Origin: a bacterium
GTDB taxonomy: Bacteria > Hinthialibacterota > Hinthialibacteria > H5-UNCL2
Assembly (NCBI GenBank): GCA_015075175.1
Contig: JABTUV010000003.1
Span: forward strand, 138,511 to 202,510
Length of the DNA: 64,000 nucleotides
Direction: 5' to 3'
Positions 44,978 to 54,992 of the stretch are shown piece after piece; the first letter of the stretch is position 1, and every line of letters starts with the position of its first letter. The notes under the pieces are model-generated. The model was not told the DNA's origin. It saw nothing but the letters and a program-made list of their open reading frames with translations, and made no database searches. Made by a program: the position numbers and the translations under genes.

Positions 44978-45379
44978 GCGCCGATCCCGTCCGCAGTTGC
45001 GCAGCGTGCTGCGCAGGCCGCCCTTCGACACGGATGGCCGGAAGCGAGGAAGGTCTTCAGTATCAAGGCGAGCTTTGCGCGCGCTTCAGGCCAATCCTGC
45101 TCAGGGCTGTCGGGTCCGCTGTCCGAAGAACCTGCAGGGCAACCATGACCTTAACCGACAGGGCTGGGCCGCTGCATGAATCGAAACCCAAGGCCCTGAG
45201 CGAAGCGCGAAGCGCGAAGTCGAAGGGCCGGCTTGGATGCTGAGGACTACCTCAGCGAAGACCGGCAGGGACCGTCCCTTTCGCATCCCCCATTGTGTTC
45301 CTTGACGGCGGCAATCGGTTTTCCTAGACTGCGGCATCGATTTCCCTCACACGTGACGACTTGAGCAACGGGAGCGCGC
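44978..45379. other. 402-bp gene-free stretch with dispersed repeats and a promoter
   Basis: Contains a family A repeat (44993-45016), a family F repeat (45160-45250; similar to 38642-38716) and, at its end, the promoter at 45302. Short GAAGCGCGAA tandem units occur at ~45200-45220. No coding region is credible. Confidence 0.75.
45302..45330 (+). promoter_or_regulatory. Putative sigma70 promoter of the SNF transporter operon
   Basis: -35 TTGACG, 17-bp spacer, -10 TAGACT; ~50 bp before the ATG at 45380. Confidence 0.6.
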
Positions 45380-46975
45380 ATGGCCATCTCACCAAGTCAA
45401 CTGCCGGAGCGGGAAGGCTGGTCGACCAAGCTGGGGGTGATCCTGGCAGTCGCCGGCAGCGCCGTGGGCCTGGGCAACTTCCTGCGCTTTCCCGGGGTGG
45501 CGGCGCAGAACGGCGGCGGGGCCTTCATGGTCCCCTACTTCGTCGCCTTTCTCCTCCTGGGGATTCCCATCTGCTGGTCGGAATGGATCATGGGCCGTTA
45601 CGGCGGACGCCGCTCGGGCCTGTCGTCCTGTCCCGGCATCCTGGGCTATCTCTGCCGCGGCGGCGTCATGCGTTACTTCGGCGCCCTGGGTCTCTTCATC
45701 CCGGTCGTCATCTACATGTATTACGTCTATATCGAGTCCTGGTGTCTCGCCTATGCGTGGTTTACGGTCAGCGGACAGCTGGGCCGGGCGGAGGTGAACT
45801 TCGCCGAGTTTTTCAACCAGTACACCGGGCTGGGCTCCGGCGGCGGCGAGTATTTCGGCAGCGTGGTCGCCGCGTTTCTGTTTTTCCTCGTGACCTTCTT
45901 CATCAATTTCGCGCTCATCTACCGTGGGCTATCCAAGGGCATTGAGAAGTTCTGCATCTGGGCCATGCCGGTTCTGGTGTTGTGCGCCCTGTTCATCGTG
46001 GCGCGCGTGCTCACGCTGGGCGCGCCCAATCCCGCTCTGCCGGACCAGAACGTCAACAACGGCCTTGGCTTCATGTGGAACCCCAAGTGGGGAGCCCTCG
46101 CCGACGCCGACGTGTGGCTGGCGGCCTGCGGGCAGATCTTCTTTTCCCTCTCCATCGGCTTCGGCATCATCATGACTTACGCCAGCTATCTCAAGAAGAA
46201 GGACGACGTGGTGCTGTCGGGCCTGACCGCCAGCACCATGAACGAGTTCTGCGAGGTGTGCCTGGGAGGCCTGATCGTGCTGCCCGCGGCGTTCATCTTT
46301 CTGGGCATGGCGGGCACGGCGGAAGCGGCGAAATCGACCTTCGGGCTGGGTTTTGTCACCATGCCGCATATCTTCGCCCTGATGCCGCTGGGGCGGATTT
46401 TCGGGTTCCTTTTTTACACGCTGCTCTTTCTGGCGGGAGTGACCTCGTCGTTGTCCATGCTGCAGCCGGCGATCGCCTTTCTGGAGGAGGGATTCAACCT
46501 GGGACGCCGCGCGTCGGTGACCTTCCTGGCCCTGATCACCTTCATGGGATCCTGCGCCCTCATCTTCTCCCACGGCAGCGACGTGCTGGGAACCATGGAC
46601 AACTACGCCTCCAACCTGGGAATTCCGCTGCTGGCGCTGGCGCAGGTGGTCATCTTCGTGTTCGTGATCGGCGTGGACCGCGGCGTGCGCGAGGGCCGGC
46701 TGGGCGCGGACATGCGCCTGCCGCGCTGGTTTCCCTTCGTCATCACTTACGTCTCGCCGCTGTTTCTCTGCGGCATCCTCGGTTCCTGGTTTTATCAGAA
46801 CTTTCTCAGTCCGTCTCGCGTCGAGGAGGAACTCTCCGTGCTGGAGCTCAATACCATTCTGGGCATGCTCGGGCTGCTGGCGCTGTTTTTCGTACTCGTG
46901 CATCTGGCGTGGCCGCGCATGAGGCAGCGCGCGATGCTGTACGCCCGGCAGAACCCGGAGGAGGCGCAGGAATGA
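45380..46975 (+). CDS. Sodium-dependent transporter, SNF/NSS family
   Basis: 531 aa, about 12 membrane segments. The first carries the Na+/substrate signature AVAGSAVGLGNFLRFPGVAA, then QNGGGAFMVPYFVAFLLLG and GRYGG. The LeuT-fold family carries amino acids or osmolytes with Na+; substrate not predictable. The stop overlaps the start of a tiny membrane protein, as in bacterial SNF systems with an accessory small subunit. Confidence 0.92.
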   Translation: MAISPSQLPEREGWSTKLGVILAVAGSAVGLGNFLRFPGVAAQNGGGAFMVPYFVAFLLLGIPICWSEWIMGRYGGRRSGLSSCPGILGYLCRGGVMRYFGALGLFIPVVIYMYYVYIESWCLAYAWFTVSGQLGRAEVNFAEFFNQYTGLGSGGGEYFGSVVAAFLFFLVTFFINFALIYRGLSKGIEKFCIWAMPVLVLCALFIVARVLTLGAPNPALPDQNVNNGLGFMWNPKWGALADADVWLAACGQIFFSLSIGFGIIMTYASYLKKKDDVVLSGLTASTMNEFCEVCLGGLIVLPAAFIFLGMAGTAEAAKSTFGLGFVTMPHIFALMPLGRIFGFLFYTLLFLAGVTSSLSMLQPAIAFLEEGFNLGRRASVTFLALITFMGSCALIFSHGSDVLGTMDNYASNLGIPLLALAQVVIFVFVIGVDRGVREGRLGADMRLPRWFPFVITYVSPLFLCGILGSWFYQNFLSPSRVEEELSVLELNTILGMLGLLALFFVLVHLAWPRMRQRAMLYARQNPEEAQE

Positions 46976-47157
46976 GCATTTCCGGCTTGATCATCTTCGC
47001 CGTCGCCAATCTCACCGTGCTGGGACTGGCGGTGTATTGCTTCGCCAAGGTCTTTCGCATGCCCGCCGAGCACATGCAGGCTCCCATCAAGATCGACACC
47101 GGGGAGTTCGAGAAGTTCGAGGACTTCCCCGACAACAACCAAGCATCCAAATCCTAG
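46972..47157 (+). CDS. Small single-span membrane protein, likely SNF-transporter small subunit
   Basis: 61 aa. One N-terminal hydrophobic segment (GLIIFAVANLTVLGLAVYCF), then an acidic soluble tail (TGEFEKFEDFPDN). The start overlaps the transporter stop by four bases (ATGA). It resembles in size and position the MetS-type subunit needed by some SNF importers, though sequence similarity cannot be judged here. Confidence 0.75.
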   Translation: MSISGLIIFAVANLTVLGLAVYCFAKVFRMPAEHMQAPIKIDTGEFEKFEDFPDNNQASKS

Positions 47158-47169
47158 AGGAGAATCATC

Positions 47170-47745
<576 letters not shown>

Positions 47746-47794
47746 CATCGCTACCACAACAGGACTTGCGGCGAAGATGAAAACCGAGTCCTCC

Positions 47795-47851
47795 AGTCGC
47801 GGCCCCAATCGTTAGACGACTTTATCCGGGCTCTATCTTCGGGCCGCGACT
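47795..47851. terminator. 11-bp inverted repeat between convergent genes
   Basis: AGTCGCGGCCC (47795-47805) and GGGCCGCGACT (47841-47851) are perfect complements around a 35-base loop, between the thioredoxin-like gene (+) and czcA (-). A possible bidirectional terminator; no T-runs. Confidence 0.5.
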
Positions 47852-47902
47852 CGAAGGGACGCAGGTTGACTATGGGGCCTGCTGGAGCGGCGATCAAACG
47901 CA

Positions 47903-50900
47903 TCAGGCCGGGTTGGTTTGGTGCGCGGTGCGCACCCTACTTCCGAACACCGCGTACAGCGCCGGCAGGACGAGCAGCGTCAAGAGGTTGTCGGTGATGA
48001 CGCCGGCGACGACGACGGTGGCCAGTGGGCGTTGCACCTCCGCGCCCACGCCCGTGTTCAGCATCATGGGGACGAAGCCGAGGCCCGCGACCAATGCCGT
48101 CATCAGGATGGGCCGCAGCCGTCGCACCGCGCTTTCCTCAATGGCGGAAAAGAGCGGCAAGCCGTCAGCCAACATGCGCTGCAGCGTGCTGACCAGCACG
48201 AGCCCGTTCAACGTCGCCACGCCTGAGACGGCCACGACTCCCACGCCCGCCGAGATGGTGAAGGGCATGTCGCGCAGCCACAAGGCCAGGATGCCTCCCA
48301 GCGCGGCGAACGGCGCGCCGGTAAAAATCAACAGCGCATCCCGCCAGGAACCGACGGAGAGATAGAGCAGAAAGAGGATCATCGCCAGCGCGGTCGGCAC
48401 GATCACGGCCAGTCGGGCGCGGGCGCGCTCCAGGTTCTCGAACTGGCCGCCGAACTCGACATGATACCCTTCGGGCAGGCGGACCTCTTCGCGCAAACGG
48501 CGTCGCGCCTCGTTGACGAACGAGCCTACGTCCCGCCCCTCCACGTCGCATTGCACGAGGACCCGTCGCTTCTGCCACTCGCGCGTGATGGTCGAGGGGC
48601 CTTCGGTCTGGCGGATGCGCGCGAGGGACGCCAGCGGCAGGCGCTCGCCCGACTTGGTGGGTATGACCAGGCGACTGAACGCCGCCACGCTGTCCCTCGT
48701 CGCTTCATCCAGTCGGACAACCAGCGGAAAACGGCGCTGGTCGGCGCGCACCTCCACCACGCGCGGCCGCCGACGGCCTAACGTGTGCGCCTCCGCCGCC
48801 GTCACGCCGTGGCGCGAGATGGCGTCGGACTCGATTTCCACCTCCAGCATGGGTTGGCCGGTCGTCTGCTCGGTGTAAACCTCCGCCGCGCCGGGGATGG
48901 TTCGCAAGACCGCTTCGACCTCCTCCGCCAGTGCGCGCAGCATGTCGAGATCGTCGCCGAACATTTTCACCCCCACGTCGGTGCGAATGCCCGCGGTCAT
49001 CTCCGCCAGCCGCATCTCGATCGGCTGCGTGAAGATGGCGCGCATTCCCGGCAATTGCGCGACCACCTCGCGCATCTCCGCCGTCAGTTCATCCTGGGTC
49101 CTGGCGCGCGTCCACTGCCGGCGCGGATGGAGCATGATGAACACGTCGGACAACTCCGTGCCCATCGGGTCGGTCGCCACCTGGGGCGTGCCCGTGCGCG
49201 TCCACAGGTCCCGGATTTCGTCGGGAAACTCAGCCAGGAGGATCTTCTCCAGTCGCGTGCCGTAGCGCACGTTCTCGTCCAGGTCGATGCCCGCCAGTCG
49301 CACCGTGTTGATGACGATGGACATCTCCGACAGGCGCGGAATGAACTCGGAGCCGAGCCGCGAGGCGAGCCATCCGCCGGCGCAGAGGAGAGCGACGGCC
49401 AGGGTGATGAGCGCGTAACGCGTGGAAAGCGCGGCGCGCACCACCGGGCGATAGAGCCGCTCCAGCGCCGCGATCAGGAGGTTCCTATGTGTGCGCCGCC
49501 CGCGGCCCAGCACCAGACTGGAGAGCACCGGCATGAGCGTGAGCGAAAAGACCAGCGATCCCAGGAGTGCAAAGACCACCGTCCAGGCCATGGGGCGGAA
49601 GAGCTTGCCCTCGACTCCCTCCAGCGTGAGGATGGGCAGATAAACGATCATGATGATGAGTTCGCCGAACATGGTGGGTTTGCGCACCTCCAGGGCGGCC
49701 TCGCGCACCGTCTCCAGCACGCCGCCGGCGCCCTTTTCGCGCAGGCGTCGCACGCTGTTCTCGACCATGATGACCGAGCTGTCCACCACCAGGCCGAAGT
49801 CGATGGCGCCCAAGCTCATGAGGCTGCCGGCGATGCCCGCCCGCAGCATGGCGCCCGCCGCAAACAGCATCGAGAGCGGAATGGCGGCGGCCACGATCAA
49901 CCCTGCGCGAAGGTTGCCCATGAAGATGAAGAGCACCGCGACCACCAGCAGCGCGCCGTATTGCAGGTTCTCGCGCACCGTGTGCAGCACCTGGTCCACC
50001 AGTTCCGTGCGAACGTAGACGGGGCGCGCCTCGACGCCGGGCGGAAGATCCCCCGCGATCTCGGCCAGACGCTGCGAGAGGCGCGCGGCCACGTCGTGGC
50101 TGTTCTCGCCCATCAGCATGAAGCCCAGACCGAGCACCACTTCGCCTTTTCCCTCGGCAGTGGCCGCGCCGCGGCGGATGGGCCGACCTTCAACCACGGT
50201 CGCCACGTCGCGCACGTGTACCGGCACGCCCTGACGGCTGGCGACCACGATGCCCTCGAGCTGGGGAATGGACTGTGTCAGCGCCAGGCCGCGCACCAGT
50301 TGCATTTCCCCCGCCTCGACGATGGCGCCGCCGCCGACGGAGAGATTGTTCTCCGAAAGCGCGTCCCTCAAGTCGGCAAGCGTCAGGTCAAAAGCCAGCA
50401 GTCTGGCAGGATCGACCTCCACGTGGAACTCGCGCGGCATGCCGCCCCAGGTGTTAACCTCGGCCACGCCGGGCACGGACAGGAGCCGCGGGCGGATGAA
50501 CCAGTCGTGCAGCGTGGTCAACTCCGTGAGCGTGTGGCTGGAACTGGTAATCAGATAGTGAAAGATTTCGCCCAGGCCCGTTGAGATGGGGCCCATCTGG
50601 GGTGGCGCCGCGCTTTCCGGCAGTTCGACTTCCGCCAGCCGCTCCATCACCTGCTGGCGCGCGAGGTAGATGCTCGTGTCGTCGCTAAAGACGGCGGTGA
50701 CCTGTGACAGGCCCATCTTGGAGATGGAGCGGACTTCCACCAGTCCCGGCAGGCCGCCGATCACCTGCTCGATGGGGAAGGTGACCTGCTGCTCGATCTC
50801 CAGCGGCGACAGCGCGGGGGCGGTGGCGTTGATTTGCACCTGCACGGGGGTGGTGTCGGGAAAGGCGTCCAGCGGCAGATGTAGGGCGGAGTAACCGCCG

Positions 50901-50977
50901 ATCACGGCGACGAGCGCCGCCAGCACCAGCACGAGCAGGCGGTTTTCCAGGCTCCACGTTATGATGCGATTGAGCAT
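47903..50977 (-). CDS. czcA: Czc-type heavy-metal RND efflux pump (divalent cations)
   Basis: 1024 aa, complete. N-terminus NRIITWSLENRLLVLVLAAL; transmembrane segment 4 reads AIDFGLVVDSSVIMVENSVR, the DFG-x3-D-x4-EN signature of Zn/Co/Cd/Ni-type HME-RND pumps, unlike the CusA motif of the other locus. The C-terminal residues GSRVRTAHQTNPA are encoded by a family B repeat at 47921-47940, so the native end has been replaced. It is the last gene of a czcCBA-like operon transcribed leftward. Confidence 0.93.
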   Translation of the reverse strand: MLNRIITWSLENRLLVLVLAALVAVIGGYSALHLPLDAFPDTTPVQVQINATAPALSPLEIEQQVTFPIEQVIGGLPGLVEVRSISKMGLSQVTAVFSDDTSIYLARQQVMERLAEVELPESAAPPQMGPISTGLGEIFHYLITSSSHTLTELTTLHDWFIRPRLLSVPGVAEVNTWGGMPREFHVEVDPARLLAFDLTLADLRDALSENNLSVGGGAIVEAGEMQLVRGLALTQSIPQLEGIVVASRQGVPVHVRDVATVVEGRPIRRGAATAEGKGEVVLGLGFMLMGENSHDVAARLSQRLAEIAGDLPPGVEARPVYVRTELVDQVLHTVRENLQYGALLVVAVLFIFMGNLRAGLIVAAAIPLSMLFAAGAMLRAGIAGSLMSLGAIDFGLVVDSSVIMVENSVRRLREKGAGGVLETVREAALEVRKPTMFGELIIMIVYLPILTLEGVEGKLFRPMAWTVVFALLGSLVFSLTLMPVLSSLVLGRGRRTHRNLLIAALERLYRPVVRAALSTRYALITLAVALLCAGGWLASRLGSEFIPRLSEMSIVINTVRLAGIDLDENVRYGTRLEKILLAEFPDEIRDLWTRTGTPQVATDPMGTELSDVFIMLHPRRQWTRARTQDELTAEMREVVAQLPGMRAIFTQPIEMRLAEMTAGIRTDVGVKMFGDDLDMLRALAEEVEAVLRTIPGAAEVYTEQTTGQPMLEVEIESDAISRHGVTAAEAHTLGRRRPRVVEVRADQRRFPLVVRLDEATRDSVAAFSRLVIPTKSGERLPLASLARIRQTEGPSTITREWQKRRVLVQCDVEGRDVGSFVNEARRRLREEVRLPEGYHVEFGGQFENLERARARLAVIVPTALAMILFLLYLSVGSWRDALLIFTGAPFAALGGILALWLRDMPFTISAGVGVVAVSGVATLNGLVLVSTLQRMLADGLPLFSAIEESAVRRLRPILMTALVAGLGFVPMMLNTGVGAEVQRPLATVVVAGVITDNLLTLLVLPALYAVFGSRVRTAHQTNPA

Positions 50978-50983
50978 GGGGGA

Positions 50984-52519
50984 TCAGATTCCGGGCGCGC
51001 TCTCGCAGCAGCCGGCGCCGATGTTGTCTTTCAGGAGTTCGGTCTTCAAGAGGAAGCTGCCGGTCGAGACGACCTGTTCGCCGCCGGAAAGCCCCTCGCG
51101 CACGACGTAGTGGTCGCCGGTCTGGTAGGCCAGGCTGACCTTGCGGGGACGGAAGAGGCTGTCGCCGGCGCGTACGAAGACCACGTTGCAGCAGCCCTCC
51201 CACTGCACCGCGGCGCGCGGCACGAGCACGCTGGGGCGGCTTTCCCCCACGCGCACCTCGGCGCGCCCGAACATGCCGGCGCGCAGGAGGCCGCGCGCGT
51301 TGTCCACTTCCGCGCGCGCTGAAAGCGTCCGCGTCCGTGAATCGATTTGTGTGCTGATCCAGGAGAGGCTGCCCGCGAAGCGCTCGCCGGCCAGGCCGTT
51401 CACTTCCACCAGCACCGGCGCGCCCAGATGCACGCTGAAGGCTTCGCTCTCGGGCAGCTTGAGCATGGCCCACATCCGCGAGGTGTCCGCAATGGCGAAC
51501 AGCGCCTGGTCGGCGGCGATGCTTTCGCCCAGCGTTCCGTTGCGTTCCACGACCAGGCCCGCGAAGGGCGCGGTGATGGACAACCTGGGGCTTTTGTCGC
51601 CCGTCTCCGCGACGCGCCGGAGCTCGGCATCCGACAGGCCCAGTCCGCGCAGGGTCTCCTCCGCGCGCGACACGGCGACCCGACATTCGACGACCCGCGA
51701 CTCCGCCGCCAGCACGGCCTCTTCCGTGGTCAGGCCCCTCTCCAGGAGCGATTTCTCTCGCGTCAGGTTCTTCTCCGCCGGCGAGAGCAACGCGCGCGCC
51801 TCCAAGTAGGCGGTCTTGGCGTGGCCCAGCTCGACGCTGTCCAGCACGGCCAGCGCCTCGCCCTTGTTGACAACGTCGCCGAGGTCCTTTTCCACGCGCG
51901 CCAGGATGCCGGCCAGGCGTGGCGCGATGCGGGCGTGGCGGTTGGCGTTGTAGGCGGTTTCCAGAAGACACGTGAACGTATGCGCGGCGGTCGCCTGTCG
52001 CACCGTCTCGCACACCAGCCCCATCTTGTCGGCGATGTCGGGGGAGGGAAGTCGAATCTGGAGCAGTTCCTTGGTGCAGACCACGTTGGGCGGTTGAAGG
52101 CTGCGGGGCACGAACGCGCCCGTGTCGGCGACCGTCTCCACGCGCAGGCCCGCGTCCGCGTCGGTCGCCGGCGCGGCCGGTTGTTTCTCCAGGAGCTCCG
52201 GGTTGCAGAGAGTGCATTGCGATTCGGGCAGGTTGTGCCCTGCGCACCAGTCGTTCTCGGCCTTGAACGCCGGGATGAGCGCGGGATTGCAGCGCGTGCA
52301 CAGCGCCTCGGGCACGCCGTGTTCGCGGCACAGACCGCGTTCTTCGATCAGCTTGCGATTACAGAACGGGCAGTCCGCTTCGGCGATCTGGTGGGTGGTG
52401 CAGAAGTCGCCGTGGTCGTGCCCGGCGTGGGGATCGATGGCCTTGCCGCGATTGGAAAAGAAAAACCCCGAGGCGGCGGCGACGCCGACGAAAAGAATCA
52501 CGATCAGGACTTGACGCAT
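50984..52519 (-). CDS. czcB: RND periplasmic adaptor with triple CxxH-x6-CxxC N-terminal array
   Basis: 511 aa. An N-terminal anchor (VLIVILFVGVAAASGFFF) is followed by a His-rich HAGHDHGD. Three ~26-residue metal-site-like motifs follow: C40-H43-C50-C53, C64-H67-C74-C77 and C92-H95-C102-C105, each C-x2-H-x6-C-x2-C-N. Then the usual adaptor domains (NANRHARIAPRLAGILARVE; PFAGLVVERNGTLGESIAAD; SAYQ-like beta barrel) and a CCES tail. The Cys/His array should bind Zn-type ions and may load the pump; this is inferred. Six bases separate it from czcA. Confidence 0.9.
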   Translation of the reverse strand: MRQVLIVILFVGVAAASGFFFSNRGKAIDPHAGHDHGDFCTTHQIAEADCPFCNRKLIEERGLCREHGVPEALCTRCNPALIPAFKAENDWCAGHNLPESQCTLCNPELLEKQPAAPATDADAGLRVETVADTGAFVPRSLQPPNVVCTKELLQIRLPSPDIADKMGLVCETVRQATAAHTFTCLLETAYNANRHARIAPRLAGILARVEKDLGDVVNKGEALAVLDSVELGHAKTAYLEARALLSPAEKNLTREKSLLERGLTTEEAVLAAESRVVECRVAVSRAEETLRGLGLSDAELRRVAETGDKSPRLSITAPFAGLVVERNGTLGESIAADQALFAIADTSRMWAMLKLPESEAFSVHLGAPVLVEVNGLAGERFAGSLSWISTQIDSRTRTLSARAEVDNARGLLRAGMFGRAEVRVGESRPSVLVPRAAVQWEGCCNVVFVRAGDSLFRPRKVSLAYQTGDHYVVREGLSGGEQVVSTGSFLLKTELLKDNIGAGCCESAPGI

Positions 52520-52522
52520 GGT

Positions 52523-53764
52523 TCAATCTCCTTTCAAGGCGAACGAATCGATGGGCGCGTCAGCCAGCGCCCAGAGGCGCGCGGCGGCGGCGTGGGCCTC
52601 GGAGAGGAGGGACCATTCCGTCTTGCGGGCCTCGATGACGGCGCGCCGCGCGTCCATCCACTCGAGATAGGACTGCTTGCCGGTGCGATAGCCCTCGCGC
52701 GTCAGTGCTTCGACGGCGAGGGCCAGGGACAGGAACTCCGAGCGCGCGAACGCAAGACGGCTGCGAGCGTAGCGATACCGGGCCAGCGCCGTCGCCGTCT
52801 CTTCTTGCACGCGATCGCGTTGCGCGGCGCGCGCGGCTTCCGCCATGGCCGCGAGCGCCTTCGCTTCGGCGATGGCGCCCTGGTTGCGGTTCCAGAGCGG
52901 CAGCGGGATGGCGAGGCCCGCCTCGATGACGTTCTCGTTTTCCGCGGTGTTGCGGCCCAGGGCCAGCCGCGCCTCCAGGTCGGGCCGGCGCTCGACTTGC
53001 GCCGACGCCAGCCGCTTCCAGGCGGCGAGATCCCCTGCGCGCGCCAACGCCGGATGGCGCGCCAGCACGCGCGACGACAGCGCCTCCTCGTCCAGTTCCG
53101 GCCAGGAGTCCCGCAACTCTTGCGGCAGACCCTTAAGGGTGAACGCCGGCGCCCCCAGGAGACGCGCCAGGCGCGCTTCGACCGCGCGCTGCTCCTCGGG
53201 CAGCGACGCGGCTGAAAGTCGCAGCTCGCGCAGCACAAGTTCCGTTCGCTCGGCCTCCCAACGCGGCGCCGCCCGCATCGCCACGCGCTGCCGGGCGATC
53301 TCCAGCGGCTCGGCCAGCTCCGCCTCCAGCGAGGCGTACAACCGCCGGCCCGCCGCCAGATACAGCCCCTCCGCGTAGGCTTCGGCCGCCTCGACGAAGA
53401 GTTCCTGCCGTCGCTCTCGATAAGCGAGCTCTAAGACGATCGTCTCCGCCGAGGCCAGGGCGGCGCGGGCCGCGCGCTTGCCGCCCCATTCCAGCGGCTG
53501 CACCCACGCGACCGTGTTCTTGCTCCGCGATAGTCCGACGTGATCCAGGGGCCCGTCCTCCGTCTCCAGACCGATGCTGGGATTGGGATAGAGACGCGCC
53601 TGGAGGATGCGACCCTCCCCCGCCTCCACTTCGGCGCGCAGCGCCGCCAGCTCGGGGTTGTGCTGTTCGACCAACTGCCACAGCGCGGGCAAATCCAGCT
53701 CGGGCGCCTCGCCGCTCGCAGCCTGTACGGCCACGGCCAGCGCGAGGCCCATCCCTATCGTCAT
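52523..53764 (-). CDS. czcC: TolC-family outer-membrane factor, CzcC-like
   Basis: 413 aa. Short signal (GMGLALAVAVQAASG), then efflux-duct repeats (LVEQHNPELAALRAEVEAGE; LYPNPSIGLETEDGP; WVQPLEWGGKRAARAAL; IPLPLWNRNQGAIAEAKALA; GYRTGKQSYLEWMDARRAVI). It would form the outer-membrane exit for CzcBA. Three bases separate its stop from the czcB start. Confidence 0.9.
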   Translation of the reverse strand: MTIGMGLALAVAVQAASGEAPELDLPALWQLVEQHNPELAALRAEVEAGEGRILQARLYPNPSIGLETEDGPLDHVGLSRSKNTVAWVQPLEWGGKRAARAALASAETIVLELAYRERRQELFVEAAEAYAEGLYLAAGRRLYASLEAELAEPLEIARQRVAMRAAPRWEAERTELVLRELRLSAASLPEEQRAVEARLARLLGAPAFTLKGLPQELRDSWPELDEEALSSRVLARHPALARAGDLAAWKRLASAQVERRPDLEARLALGRNTAENENVIEAGLAIPLPLWNRNQGAIAEAKALAAMAEAARAAQRDRVQEETATALARYRYARSRLAFARSEFLSLALAVEALTREGYRTGKQSYLEWMDARRAVIEARKTEWSLLSEAHAAAARLWALADAPIDSFALKGD

Positions 53765-53777
53765 GGGTCTCTCCTTC

Positions 53778-53793
53778 GAAAAATCGATTTTTC
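53778..53793. promoter_or_regulatory. 16-bp perfect palindrome GAAAAATCGATTTTTC upstream of czcC
   Basis: The palindrome lies 14 bp before the czcC start codon, overlapping an A/T-rich tract (53804-53816) after the Cys-rich gene. It could be an operator or a translation-affecting hairpin. AT-rich against a GC-rich background. Confidence 0.45.
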
Positions 53794-53817
53794 AGGGAAT
53801 CAGGGGAAAAAAAAGAA

Positions 53818-54204
53818 TCAGGCGCGCGGAGGCTGGAAGATGTCGGGCACGAAGGCGTCGCTCCACGCCGCATCGGGCGCGGGAAGGTTGAATACGGGCG
53901 TCGATTGAAACGGCATCGCCGATAGCTGCGGCAGGTGCATGACCAGCGCGCCGCCGGCGCATTGCGGGCAACTCCTGCAGGCGTCGCTGGAGCACGGAGC
54001 GTCGGCGCCATCGGCGCAGGGCGCGCCGGTCTCTCCGCATGACGAACACGAGGTAAGCGAGGGGTTGTCGTCATGGGCCGAGTCGCATTGCGCCTGGCAC
54101 AACGACACACACGCGCTTACCGATGCTCCGGGCAGGAGGATCAGCGTCGCGCAAAGCAGGGCGATGAGGCCGCGTCGTCTTGCCCGATGCATGCTCGTGT
54201 CCAC
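53818..54204 (-). CDS. Small secreted Cys-rich protein of the czc operon
   Basis: 128 aa from a GTG at 54204 that sits six bases after GGAGG (an ATG at 54192 is possible). Signal peptide LIALLCATLILLPGASVSAC, then a dozen Cys in CVSLCQAQC, CSSCGETGAPC, CSSDACRSCPQC. It ends in VPDIFQPPRA, an ending seen in small proteins that precede czcC genes elsewhere. Probably a periplasmic metal chaperone or sensor; unproven. Confidence 0.72.
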   Translation of the reverse strand: MDTSMHRARRRGLIALLCATLILLPGASVSACVSLCQAQCDSAHDDNPSLTSCSSCGETGAPCADGADAPCSSDACRSCPQCAGGALVMHLPQLSAMPFQSTPVFNLPAPDAAWSDAFVPDIFQPPRA

Positions 54205-54417
54205 TCTTCTCCTCCGTGCGGTGGCGATCCTAGAGCAGGCATGGCGCCGCCGTCAACTGCAATCGCGCGGGAAGCCGGGGGCGGCATGGGACGTATGGGA
54301 CCTATCGCGCGGCGTCGCGCCCGTCAGGCAGGCGTGGGATGCGTCCCATAGGTCCCGTCGGTCTCATCCGTCCCATTCCCTCACGCGCGCGCTTCAAACA
54401 GCGGGTCCAGTTTGCCG

Positions 54418-54992
54418 GCCAGCGCGGTTACGACCACCAGTCCGAGACGGCCCAGACCCCGCGTGCTCTTTGGCTTCATGTCCATCATAACCCTCGATAG
54501 GACCTATGGACGAATGGGACCTAGGACGCGCCGTACCACTCCCCAGGCCCACTTCACGGCGTCGCTGGGTTTCTGCCCTTCTGCAAGTTGTGCCATTCTT
54601 TACCCCAGTATAGTATCAATTTTGGCACACAGCGAATATGCACCGCGCGCCGCCGGCGTCGCGCCGTTCGGTCGCACTCGAGACCTGACTGAGGGACGCC
54701 GGCGTTACGCAGAGTGGATTCTGGTGTATAGGGCCTGACGCCCGATCGGCCGCAGGCAGCCGAATTGTGGTTTGGTCTTGCTAAGGCGAATCAACGGTGC
54801 CGCCTGCCGCCGAAACGCGGCCCCTGATTCGCCTGCCCCCGTTCAGGCGGGAGGTGTGGAAATCAGGCAACAGAACTGTGGTGTTGAAACATGGTAGTTC
54901 CAACCCGCCGTGGCGGGCAAGAATCCTGGCGGTCGATGACGACCATAATTTCCTGTCGGTGCTGGCGTACAACCTGTCGCGCGGCGGCGCGG
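54418..54992. repeat. Degraded copy of the cus control region (34828-35428)
   Basis: The first ~105 and last ~95 bp match 34828-35428 almost perfectly. The middle carries about 20 small deletions and few substitutions (575 vs 601 bp). It contains the first ~24 codons of cusB, the sigma54 site with spacing broken by a 2-base loss (TGGCAC-AAC-TTGC) and the first ~33 codons of the regulator. It is joined at 54992/54993 to an unrelated truncated gene. Either a decayed duplication in front of czc, or an error-rich read chimerically assembled here. Confidence 0.88.

Noticed and set aside
42890-45031. 713-codon open frame on the minus strand opposite the large membrane glycosyltransferase
   Set aside because: No recognisable domain; explained by GC-rich third positions of the plus-strand gene.
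48785-50584. 599-codon open frame on the plus strand opposite czcA
   Set aside because: Antisense shadow of a clear pump gene; low-complexity His/Gln/Arg translation.
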